Origin: an uncultured Eubacteriales bacterium
Lineage (GTDB): Bacteria > Bacillota > Clostridia > Oscillospirales > Acutalibacteraceae
Direction: 5' to 3'
Length of the DNA stretch: 24,395 nucleotides
Assembly (NCBI GenBank): GCA_934444695.1
Contig: CAKSDF010000013.1
Location: 1-24,395 of the forward strand
The notes beneath the pieces are model-generated. The model was not told where the DNA came from and did not search any database. It was given only the letters and a program-made list of their open reading frames with translations. This document shows, piece after piece, positions 13,220 to 20,580 of the stretch. The number at the start of each line of letters is the position of its first letter. Position 1 is the first letter of the stretch. Made by a program: the position numbers and the translations under genes.

Positions 13220-15844
13220 ATGGAATGGACAGGACTTAACGAACTGCGGGAAAAATATCTCAGCTTTTTTGAAAGCAAGGGTCATTTAAGACTCCCCAGC
13301 TTCCCGCTTATCCCCCAAAACGACAACTCTCTTTTACTCATAAATTCCGGTATGGCTCCCATGAAGAAATATTTCACGGGAGAGGTCACTCCTCCCCGCA
13401 AAAGGGTAACCACCTGCCAGAAATGTATCAGAACTCCCGACATCGAATGTGTCGGAAAGACGGCCCGCCACGGCACATACTTTGAAATGCTCGGAAACTT
13501 CTCCTTCGGCGATTATTTCAAGCACGAGGCAACCGCCTGGGCCTGGGAATTTTTCACCAAGGTGCTGGAGATTCCCGAGGACAAGCTGTGGGTCACCATT
13601 TATCTCGACGACGACGAAGCCTTTGACATCTGGACAAAGGAAGTGGGCGTTTCTCCCGACCGCATCGTGAGACTGGGCAAAGAGGACAACTTCTGGGAGC
13701 ACGGTTCCGGCCCCTGCGGTCCCTGCTCGGAAATACATTTCGACCGAGGAGAAAAATACTCCTGCGGCAAGCCCACCTGCGCTGTAGGCTGCGACTGCGA
13801 CCGCTATATTGAGGTGTGGAACCTTGTGTTCACCCAGTTTGATTCGGACGGCAAGGGAACATACACCCCCCTCGACCATCCCAACATCGACACCGGAATG
13901 GGACTTGAGCGTCTTGCCTGCGTTATGCAGGGGGTCGACAACCTTTTTGAGGTCGACACGGTACAGCGCATAATGAAACACATTGGCAGCATCGCCGGCG
14001 TAACCTATAAGGAGGACGAAAAGACCGACGTATCCCTCCGCGTCATAACCGACCACATCCGCTCGACCACCATGATGATCGGCGACGGCGTTATGCCCTC
14101 CAACGAAGGCAGAGGATATGTTCTCCGCCGACTTCTCCGCCGCGCCGCACGTCACGGACGGCTGCTGGGAATCGACCGTCCCTTCCTGTCAGAGATTGTT
14201 CCCACCGTTATCGAAGAAAACAAGGCATATCCCGAGCTTAAAGAAAAGAAGGACCTTATCATCCGTGTTGTAAAGGAAGAGGAGGAAAGCTTCGGCCGCA
14301 CAATCGACAAGGGTATGCAGCTGCTTTCCGAGCTTATGGAAAGTTCAAAAACCGGAGAAATCTCGGGTGCCGATGCCTTTAAGCTTTACGATACATACGG
14401 ATTCCCCCTCGACCTTACCAAGGACATTATCGAGGAAAAGGGTATGACGGTTGACGAGCAAAGCTTTGAGCAGCTTATGAAGGAGCAAAAGCAGCGTGCC
14501 AGAGACGCCCGCAAAAACGCCGGAGCGGAAGCTTGGGACGACGGCGGTGTTCAGCTCGACGTTGAAAAGACCGACTTTGTTGGATACGATACGCTTTGCT
14601 GTGATGCAAAAATAGAGGCCATTGTCAACGGCGGCGAAAAGGCCGCGCTGGTTGCCGAGGGCGAAAAGGGCGTTATTATTCTTGATAAGACCCCCTTCTA
14701 CGGCGAAAGCGGCGGACAGGCCGGAGACTGCGGAAAGCTCACAAACGGCCGCGGCGGTGTATTTACCGTTGAAACCACCGCAAAGAACGCCCAGGGTGTT
14801 TACCTGCACATCGGTAAGGCTGAAAAGGGCACCTTCAAGCTTTCGGATACCGTAACCGCTCAGGTATGCGAGCAGACAAGACAGGCCACCATGAGAAACC
14901 ACACATCGGCCCATCTTATGCAGGCCGCCCTTCGCAAGGTGCTCGGCACCCACGTTGAACAGGCAGGTCAGCTCGTAAATGCCGAGCGTATGCGTTTTGA
15001 CTTCACCCATTTCTCGGCTCTGACTCCCGAGGAGATCAAAGAGGTCGAGAATCTCGTCAACGAGGAAATTCTCAAGGGCGAGGATGTTGTTATAAAGGAA
15101 ATGCCCATCGACGAGGCCAAAAAGCTCGGCGCAATGGCCCTTTTCGGAGAGAAATACGGCGACATCGTAAGAGTTGTCAAGGCCGGAGACTTTTCCACCG
15201 AGCTTTGCGGAGGAACCCACGTTTCCAACACCTCCAAGATCGGTCTTTTCCGCATAGTTTCCGAGTCGTCGGTTGCGGCAGGCGTTCGCCGAATAGAAGC
15301 GGTCACCGGAAAGGCCGTGCTCTCGCTGCTTGATCAGTGCGAGCAGACCATAAAAGATACCGCCTCTGCCCTGAAAGCCGGAAAGGCCGACCTTGCCGAC
15401 AAGGCCAAGGCCGTGGCAGCCGAGCTTAAGGAAAAGGACAGAATAATCGAAAGTCTTGAGGCAAAGCTTGCCGGCGGACAGCTGGACGAGCTCATTGCAA
15501 AAGCAGAAGATATTAAGGGCATTAAATTGGTCACCGGAAAGCTCAATGTTGACGAGCCCGACGCACTGCGCTCGGCAGCCGACCAGATAAAGGACAAGCC
15601 CTCGGTTGTGGCGCTGCTTGCCTGCGTTACCAAGAAGGGCACCGTTTCCTTTGCGGCAGCCTGCGGCAAGGATGCGGTCAAGGCAGGCGCACACGCCGGA
15701 AATATCGTTAAGGCAGCGGCAGTAATCGCCGGAGGAAACGGCGGCGGCCGTCCCGACAGTGCAATGGCCGGAGGAAAGGATGCCGCAAAAATAGAGGAAG
15801 CTCTTGCTTCGGCAAAAGCTACCCTCGAAGGCCAGCTTAAATAA
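13220..15844 (+). CDS. alaS: Alanyl-tRNA synthetase
   Basis: 874 residues, full length. It charges tRNA-Ala and edits Ser/Gly mischarging in the cytoplasm. The class II catalytic core occupies about 1-250 (INSGMAPMKKYFTG; TARHGTYFEMLGNFSFGDYF; DTGMGLERLA). The editing domain carries the zinc site HTSAH (H561, H565) and CGGTH (C663, H667), both intact. A coiled coil (about 710-750) leads to the C-terminal DHHA1 (C-Ala) domain ending in the glycine motif GGNGGGRPDSAMAGG. An extra Cys-rich insert (CGKPTCAVGCDCD) around 174-186 is seen in many clostridial AlaRS proteins and probably binds metal. AGAGG about 10 bases upstream fixes the start. The gene is monocistronic: consensus promoter before, strong terminator after. 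Confidence 0.98.
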   Translation: MEWTGLNELREKYLSFFESKGHLRLPSFPLIPQNDNSLLLINSGMAPMKKYFTGEVTPPRKRVTTCQKCIRTPDIECVGKTARHGTYFEMLGNFSFGDYFKHEATAWAWEFFTKVLEIPEDKLWVTIYLDDDEAFDIWTKEVGVSPDRIVRLGKEDNFWEHGSGPCGPCSEIHFDRGEKYSCGKPTCAVGCDCDRYIEVWNLVFTQFDSDGKGTYTPLDHPNIDTGMGLERLACVMQGVDNLFEVDTVQRIMKHIGSIAGVTYKEDEKTDVSLRVITDHIRSTTMMIGDGVMPSNEGRGYVLRRLLRRAARHGRLLGIDRPFLSEIVPTVIEENKAYPELKEKKDLIIRVVKEEEESFGRTIDKGMQLLSELMESSKTGEISGADAFKLYDTYGFPLDLTKDIIEEKGMTVDEQSFEQLMKEQKQRARDARKNAGAEAWDDGGVQLDVEKTDFVGYDTLCCDAKIEAIVNGGEKAALVAEGEKGVIILDKTPFYGESGGQAGDCGKLTNGRGGVFTVETTAKNAQGVYLHIGKAEKGTFKLSDTVTAQVCEQTRQATMRNHTSAHLMQAALRKVLGTHVEQAGQLVNAERMRFDFTHFSALTPEEIKEVENLVNEEILKGEDVVIKEMPIDEAKKLGAMALFGEKYGDIVRVVKAGDFSTELCGGTHVSNTSKIGLFRIVSESSVAAGVRRIEAVTGKAVLSLLDQCEQTIKDTASALKAGKADLADKAKAVAAELKEKDRIIESLEAKLAGGQLDELIAKAEDIKGIKLVTGKLNVDEPDALRSAADQIKDKPSVVALLACVTKKGTVSFAAACGKDAVKAGAHAGNIVKAAAVIAGGNGGGRPDSAMAGGKDAAKIEEALASAKATLEGQLK

Positions 15845-15885
15845 AAGCCGACAACGAACTATCCTTTAAGACAGAATAACAATTC

Positions 15886-15967
15886 AAAGCAGAGTGTTGA
15901 ACCGCACCGATAACGGAATTTTCCGTATCGGCCGCAGGTAAAAGCACTCTGCTTTTTTTCGTTTTTT
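15886..15967 (+). terminator. Branched hairpin terminator after alaS
   Basis: Outer stem AAAGCAGAGTG (15886-15896) with CACTCTGCTTT (15945-15955), enclosing an inner hairpin in which CCGATA/CGGAA pairs with TTCCG/TATCGG. It is followed by TTTTTCGTTTTTT. A large, strong terminator 41 bases past the stop. Confidence 0.9.
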
Positions 15968-16046
15968 CGTTTTTATAAAGGCATAAAAGAGGGGTAGCAA
16001 GGTCCTCTATGTTCTCATGTAATTGACCGAAAAATTAAAAACACTA

Positions 16047-16074
16047 TTGACAAGGGCAAAAGCAGTGGTATGAT
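16047..16074 (+). promoter_or_regulatory. Sigma-A promoter of the AbrB-ABC operon
   Basis: TTGACA (16047-16052), 16-base spacer, TATGAT (16069-16074) preceded by TGG (extended -10). The start would be near 16081, about 33 bases before the first gene. Confidence 0.8.
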
Positions 16075-16094
16075 AAGTATAACAAATCATACTT
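16068..16094 (+). promoter_or_regulatory. Dyad over the -10 and start site (candidate operator)
   Basis: GTATGAT (16068-16074) and ATCATAC (16086-16092) form a perfect 7-bp inverted repeat with 11 bases between. Nested in it AAGTAT (16075-16080) and ATACTT (16089-16094) form a second perfect dyad. The position covers the -10 box and the start site, suiting repression. The likely binder is the AbrB-like product of the next gene; this is inference. Confidence 0.6.
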
Positions 16095-16113
16095 TTTCGG
16101 AGGTGTGCTCCAT

Positions 16114-16320
16114 ATGAAAAAACCAAAGGGCAAATACGCCTGGACGGCGACGGTGGGCGAAAAGGGCCAGATCGTCATACCGAAACAGGCGCGGGAGCTT
16201 TTCGACATCAACCCCGGGGACGCGGTCATTCTTTTGGGCGACCAAAAAAGAGGCCTTGCCATCCCCCTTAAATCCACCTTTGCCGATTTTGCGGCCAAGG
16301 TTTTCAGCGAGGAGGAATAA
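16114..16320 (+). CDS. AbrB/MazE/SpoVT-family DNA-binding regulator
   Basis: 68 residues from the ATG at 16114, preferred over the in-frame GTG at 16105 because GGAGG (16099-16103) is then properly spaced. The swapped-hairpin SpoVT-AbrB domain covers about 8-48 with the family core GEKGQIVIPKQARELFDINP, then GDAVILLGD. The C-terminal 20 residues are a short acidic helix. The product should be a dimeric DNA-binding protein. It is the first gene of a three-gene operon with an ABC ATPase (2-base gap) and permease, and a dyad covers the promoter, so it probably represses its own operon. GGAG and CTCC around the ribosome site (16099-16102 and 16108-16111) could form a weak hairpin. The lack of a MazF-like partner argues against an antitoxin. 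Confidence 0.88.
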   Translation: MKKPKGKYAWTATVGEKGQIVIPKQARELFDINPGDAVILLGDQKRGLAIPLKSTFADFAAKVFSEEE

Positions 16321-16322
16321 TA

Positions 16323-17192
16323 TTGGAAAACCAGTCTGTTAAATCTGTTGCATCTGCTGCATCTGTTGCAAAGGTAAGCAATTTGCGAAAGCACTATGAG
16401 GGATTTGAGCTTTCGGATGTGAGCTTTTGTCTTGAAAAGGGCGCGGTCACCGGCTTTGTGGGTCGAAACGGCGCCGGAAAATCCACCACCATCAAATCCC
16501 TTTTAAACCTTGTTCATCCCGACGGCGGGGAAATCGAGTTTTTCGGACTCGACATAAAGAAAAACGAACAGGCCATAAAACAAAAGATTGGCTATGCATC
16601 GGCCGGCGTTCACTATTACGAGCGCAAAAAAATAAAGGACATAATCGCCGTTACCGCCCGTTTTTACGAGAATTGGGACAACGATCTCTTTAACGGCTAT
16701 ATGCAGAAATTCGGCATTGATGTAAACAAAAAGCCCATCGAGCTTTCGGAGGGAATGAAGGTCAAATTCAGCCTTGCCACCGCCCTTTCCCACGGTGCCG
16801 AGCTGCTCATTCTCGACGAACCTACCAGCGGTCTCGACCCGGTTTCGCGAGAGGAGCTTCTGGAAATCTTTATTGCCCTTTCAAAAAAAGGCACCACCAT
16901 TCTTTTCTCCACCCACATCATAACCGACATTGAAAAATGCGCCGACAACATCATTTATATCCAAAAAGGGAAAATCATTGCAAATTGCAGCGTTAAGGAT
17001 TTTACGGCGGGATATAAAATCGTTAAGATCGGTGAGCAGCAGCTCGGCGACGACAGAATCATCGGCACCTGCGCCGCGAAGAACGGATACACCGCCCTTG
17101 TTAAAACCGAGCAGGCGGACGGATTTGAAAATGTATCGGATGCCGGCTGTGAGGACATTATGGTGCATCTCGAAAGGGAGGAAATAATATGA
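16323..17192 (+). CDS. ABC transporter ATP-binding protein (YtrB/BcrA type)
   Basis: 289 residues with a TTG start at 16323, supported by GGAGG 7 bases upstream and by the absence of a nearby ATG. Walker A GRNGAGKST at 47-55, signature LSEGM at 141-145, Walker B LLILDEPTSG at 161-170, H-loop His 198 in FSTHI. LSEGM in place of LSGGQ is usual for YtrB-like exporters. Residues about 215-289 form a small C-terminal accessory domain. The ATPase probably pairs with the downstream permease, with which it overlaps by four bases. Oddity: the N-terminus (SVKSVASAASVAK) is encoded by three 9-bp tandem repeats (16344-16370), absent from typical relatives. Substrate unknown; related operons with small regulators respond to cell-envelope antibiotics. 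Confidence 0.94.
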   Translation: MENQSVKSVASAASVAKVSNLRKHYEGFELSDVSFCLEKGAVTGFVGRNGAGKSTTIKSLLNLVHPDGGEIEFFGLDIKKNEQAIKQKIGYASAGVHYYERKKIKDIIAVTARFYENWDNDLFNGYMQKFGIDVNKKPIELSEGMKVKFSLATALSHGAELLILDEPTSGLDPVSREELLEIFIALSKKGTTILFSTHIITDIEKCADNIIYIQKGKIIANCSVKDFTAGYKIVKIGEQQLGDDRIIGTCAAKNGYTALVKTEQADGFENVSDAGCEDIMVHLEREEII

Positions 17193-17842
17193 AAAATCTT
17201 TTGTGCAAGGAACTGCGGCTGTCATCCATGGCCATAACATATTTCTTCCTGCTTTTCTCGTTTATGACCTTTTTGCCGGGATACCCCATTGTTACAGGCA
17301 GCTTTTTCGTTTGTATGGGCATATTTTATTCCTTCCAGTTTGCAAGAGAAAGCAACGACAGCGTTTATATGCTGCTTTTGCCGGTATCGAAAAAGCAGGT
17401 GGTCAAGGCAAAATACCTTTTCGTGCTCTTTTTGGAAATCGCAGCCCTTGTCATAATGACAATCTGCACCCTGATCAGAATGACACTCCTTTCGGCTGCG
17501 CCCGTTTATACCGAAAACGCACTGATGCCGGCAAACTTCTTTTATCTCGGATTCTGCCTTGTGTCCTTCGGTCTTTTCAATGTGGTTTTCGTCAGAGGAT
17601 ATTTCAAAACCGCTTATAAAATAGGCGTTCCCTTTTTGATATACTGCCTGCTTGAGGCGGTGGTCATTTCGGCAAGCGAGGCTTTAGGCCATTTCCCCGG
17701 TCTCGATTTTTTCAGAACCACCGATTTTTCGTTTTTAAACGCTCAGCTAATCAGTCTTACAGTCGGCGCGGTTTTCTTTGTGCTCGCAACTCTTTTTTCC
17801 TATAACTGCGCCAAAAACTCCTTTGAAAAGCTGGACTTTTAG
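17189..17842 (+). CDS. ABC-2 type transporter permease
   Basis: 217 residues with about six hydrophobic segments (near 14-30, 34-50, 77-96, 115-135, 147-165, 186-207). MKNLLCKELRLS is the classic amphipathic start of ABC-2 permeases that lack a periplasmic domain (ABC2_membrane_5-like). The ESNDSVYMLLLPVSKKQVVKAKY motif region is the conserved cytoplasmic loop that contacts the ATPase. It overlaps the ATPase gene by four bases (ATGA) with GGGAGG upstream. It probably forms a homodimer with two copies of the ATPase. It is the last gene of the operon; repeat copy 2 lies in its 3' region before the shared terminator at 18181. Confidence 0.9.
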   Translation: MKNLLCKELRLSSMAITYFFLLFSFMTFLPGYPIVTGSFFVCMGIFYSFQFARESNDSVYMLLLPVSKKQVVKAKYLFVLFLEIAALVIMTICTLIRMTLLSAAPVYTENALMPANFFYLGFCLVSFGLFNVVFVRGYFKTAYKIGVPFLIYCLLEAVVISASEALGHFPGLDFFRTTDFSFLNAQLISLTVGAVFFVLATLFSYNCAKNSFEKLDF

Positions 17843-17901
17843 TTTTGCAAACCGGCAACGGCTTGACCGCACAAACGCACAAAGGCCTTAAAGCATAAGC
17901 A

Positions 17902-18121
17902 ACAGCGTACACATCAGCAAGCTGAGGCTATCAGCGCAGCTGATCGGAGGGAGGCTGCCGTAAAAACACAGATGGGATTTAAAAGGCGGGATCTCTTTTC
18001 GGATAAGGATGCGGGATTGCTGCTCCCTCCGGTCTCGGCCGGGCCGAGACAGCCTCAGCGATCGGGCTGCATCACAGCCTCTGTCATCGCATTTACATAG
18101 CCGTACCGTATGGCAGGTTAA
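17902..18121 (+). repeat. Dispersed four-way-junction repeat, copy 2
   Basis: Same architecture as copy 1, and closely similar in sequence outside the P3 interior. P1: 17921-17929 with 18051-18059 (9 bp). P2: 17930-17944 (loop GCA). P3: 17945-17953 with 18023-18031 (9 bp), enclosing 69 bases. P4: 18032-18050, a perfect 8-bp stem (GTCTCGGC, loop CGG, GCCGAGAC). Zero unpaired bases at the junction. The inner hairpin is present in a shifted register (TCTTT with AAGGA). It lies between the permease stop and the terminator at 18181, so it is probably transcribed as the 3' UTR of the ABC operon unless it stops transcription itself. Confidence 0.85.
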
Positions 18122-18180
18122 CCGTAGCGCATCAAAACATCTATTGCCATTCCACATTGTCAGATGAACTTTTGCAAAAT

Positions 18181-18226
18181 AAAACAGGCGATCTTTCCAA
18201 AAATCGGTCAGACCGCCTGTTTTTTC
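18181..18226. terminator. Bidirectional terminator between convergent ABC permease and GH43 genes
   Basis: AAAACAGGCG (18181-18190) pairs with CGCCTGTTTT (18214-18223), 10 bp, flanked by A-rich sequence on the left and TTT on the right, so it can act for both convergent transcripts. Confidence 0.85.
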
Positions 18227-18294
18227 TGTTTTATCGCTTGTTCCGCTTTATTGTGTTATTTGTTTTCTCGCCCGTTCAGCGTTTTGCAGCACTT

Positions 18295-20307
18295 TTACCG
18301 TCTGTCCGTCTTTGCCGAGGGCTGTTTTAAATATGTTCCGGCAAGAGCGGGAGTGGTGTCCATAACAAAATCGCCGTTGCCGTCAAGCTCGACCTTTTGG
18401 AAGCAGAGCGGCCTGAACCAGGTCACCTCCGTAAGATCCGTACGTCCGTGATAGGCTATCCAAAGCTCGCTGCCGTCGGGAGAGAGGAAGAAGGAATTGT
18501 GTCCGGTGCCATATATTCCGCCGCCCGACTTAAGCAGTGGTCTTGAAAGCTTTTTCCACTTGGATTTATCGTTTAAATCATTCTTTTTATAGTCGCCGGT
18601 AAACTCTATAAGACCCACACAATAAGACTTTGTGTCGCCGCTGTTGGCCGAAAACGCAAGATAGAGCTTTCCGTTTTGTTCAACAAAGCATCCGCCCTCG
18701 TTTATCTTGGCAACCTTCAGTTCCCAGTCGTATTGAGGCACCGATATGGCCGTTTTGCTGCCCTTATTTATGGTCCAAGGATTATCCATTTTGGCCACAT
18801 CAAGGCGATTGTAGCCGCCGCCTACCGATACAAAGGTGAGATACAGCACGCCGGTATACTCGTTGTAATAAGGAGAGGCGTCGATGCAGTAATTGTCGGC
18901 ATCAAGAAGTCCCTTGAAGTGATAGTCGCTCCAAATATCTGAGGTTTCCGACTCGAGGCAGAACATTCTCTGTGTGTTAAAGTTGCTCGGAGTAAGGGTG
19001 CCGTTTGAATAAATGTACCACTTATTCTGATTGCGGTCGAAATAAAATTCGGGCGCCCAAATGTCGCTTTTTATAACATTATCTCCCCCGTTATAAACCA
19101 CCTTGTATTCCTCGGTGGTAAGGGTCGAAAGATTGCGGCTGCGGTAAAGCACGAGACGTGTAGCCTCGGTAAACATAGCATAATAGTATCCATCGACATA
19201 TTTAACAAAGGGATCGGGGCAGGATCCTGCCGTCGCGGGATTGGTTATGACATCGCCGGTATAGCTATCCTTTTCCGAAATGATGATTTGTCCGTTTTTA
19301 AGATTGTCAAATCCAAGTACATTTCTGCAGAAGAAATGCACCGCATCGGTTATGCGATGTGCGCTTGCGGCAATGATTATTTCGTTTTCCGACACATCTA
19401 TTTTGATTGCCCTTTCGTTTTCACTGCTTGCAAGGGATGTGGAAATAAATATGCTCTTTTCGCCCTTTTCTGAGCTTATGACAGGCTCCTTGCCGGTCAC
19501 CGATTTTATTTTATCGGAAATTTCCTTTGAAAATTCGTCAAGGGAGCTTTGCTCGGCGGTTATGGTAAAATTCGAGATGCTGTTTTTGCAAACCGTTATG
19601 TCGCTTGCGACAATCTGCGGATCTTCAAAGGTCGTGCCCGAGGTAAAATCCTTCTTTATAAACGCCGCCTTGCCCGTTCCCGCAAGATAGCATCCGAGAT
19701 ATTCGGCGGCAGTTTTAAGGCTTTCGTCGGTATATGCACAAACCGCAAGCTGCCCCTTTTGCTCCTTTATGGCAAAGCCGTTTTGCGGCATATAGGTCAG
19801 GCAAAGAGATGAGGCTGCACGATTGGTTATACCAACCGATATATCTCCCGCCGCCTCGGTTTCTTTGTCCGAAACGACCGGCAGCTGTGCGCCTGTATGG
19901 CCGTATATAATCGACTGCAGTTTCTGCGCTGCATCAAGAACAAATTCCGAGCAGCCTTGCGGATAGACTATTCTCGACGCGGTATTCTTTCCGCTAGCAA
20001 AAAAAGTGATTTCCCCCACGGCATATTTAAGATCAAGCAGAGCGTCCACCGCCGTAATAAAGCCGTCGCCGCTGAGATCACCTGCGTTTTTCTGCTCATC
20101 GGAAAAGGTCTTTTTGCCCACCGAAGCCTGAAGAATCGCCAGAGCATCGCCCACATCGGCCTTGCCGTTTTGATTCAAATCGGCATAAACATTGTAGGTT
20201 TTAAGAGAATCCTCGGGAGAGGAGGTCTGAGCGACCGCCGGAATGCCGGCAAATGTTATACCGAGCATAACCGCTCCCGACACAATACGGGAAACAAATC
20301 TTTTCAT
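18295..20307 (-). CDS. Secreted GH43-family glycosidase with N-terminal dockerin
   Basis: 670 residues. Signal peptide at about 1-26 (basic start, hydrophobic core, AVA-QT cleavage). Dockerin type I at about 38-100 with two calcium loops (ADLNQNGKADVGDAL, GDLSGDGFITAVDAL). Two alpha/beta accessory domains follow (about 110-230 and 236-345), resembling the N-terminal domains of alpha-glucuronidase-type hydrolases (weak assignment). The GH43 five-bladed propeller covers about 350-660; the likely catalytic triad is D365 (SCPDPF), D476 (YCIDAS) and E537 (NEGGCF). Likely alpha-L-arabinofuranosidase or beta-xylosidase activity on arabinoxylan; the exact substrate is unclear. It should act outside the cell, docked to a cohesin scaffold. 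AAAAGGAG precedes the start. The next gene upstream is a paralog without signal peptide or dockerin. Confidence 0.9.
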   Translation of the reverse strand: MKRFVSRIVSGAVMLGITFAGIPAVAQTSSPEDSLKTYNVYADLNQNGKADVGDALAILQASVGKKTFSDEQKNAGDLSGDGFITAVDALLDLKYAVGEITFFASGKNTASRIVYPQGCSEFVLDAAQKLQSIIYGHTGAQLPVVSDKETEAAGDISVGITNRAASSLCLTYMPQNGFAIKEQKGQLAVCAYTDESLKTAAEYLGCYLAGTGKAAFIKKDFTSGTTFEDPQIVASDITVCKNSISNFTITAEQSSLDEFSKEISDKIKSVTGKEPVISSEKGEKSIFISTSLASSENERAIKIDVSENEIIIAASAHRITDAVHFFCRNVLGFDNLKNGQIIISEKDSYTGDVITNPATAGSCPDPFVKYVDGYYYAMFTEATRLVLYRSRNLSTLTTEEYKVVYNGGDNVIKSDIWAPEFYFDRNQNKWYIYSNGTLTPSNFNTQRMFCLESETSDIWSDYHFKGLLDADNYCIDASPYYNEYTGVLYLTFVSVGGGYNRLDVAKMDNPWTINKGSKTAISVPQYDWELKVAKINEGGCFVEQNGKLYLAFSANSGDTKSYCVGLIEFTGDYKKNDLNDKSKWKKLSRPLLKSGGGIYGTGHNSFFLSPDGSELWIAYHGRTDLTEVTWFRPLCFQKVELDGNGDFVMDTTPALAGTYLKQPSAKTDRR

Positions 20308-20498
20308 AAAATTTCTCCTTTTATATTTTAGTTAATGCTTTAAAACACACATAAAATCCGCAGCAAAAAAACCGTTCAAAGCATTGTTAGTCCGATGCCA
20401 TTGGCCGTTTTCCTTTGGATGATGCAGCCAATCGGCAGGCTGACGGCTTTTAGGGGAATGAACTGTTTTTCAATCTGTGTGGCGGGATATCAACCGCT

Positions 20499-20575
20499 TG
20501 AAAAATTTTTTCAGACCGATCGACTTTCTGCTTTATCCGATCGTTTTATCCGATCATTTTTCCAATCGGCCGTTC
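20499..20575. repeat. Short direct repeats and palindrome downstream of the second GH43 gene
   Basis: TTTATCCGATC occurs twice, at 20532-20542 and 20545-20555 (13-base period), next to CCGATCG at 20516 and CCAATCGG near 20562. A TGAAAAATTTTTTCA palindrome lies at 20499-20513. All are in the 273-base gap between the two GH43 genes. No convincing terminator or promoter was recognised. Function unknown. Confidence 0.5.
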
Positions 20576-20580
20576 AAATT

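Noticed and set aside
13334..14155. 273-codon minus-strand frame
   Set aside because: Antisense to the alaS catalytic core; no start signal.
14345..15694. 449-codon open frame on the minus strand
   Set aside because: Antisense to alaS, whose editing motifs lie in this stretch; long antisense frames are expected from the codon bias.
16105..16320. AbrB-like protein as a MazE-type antitoxin
   Set aside because: No toxin gene is adjacent; the next genes are an ABC ATPase and permease.
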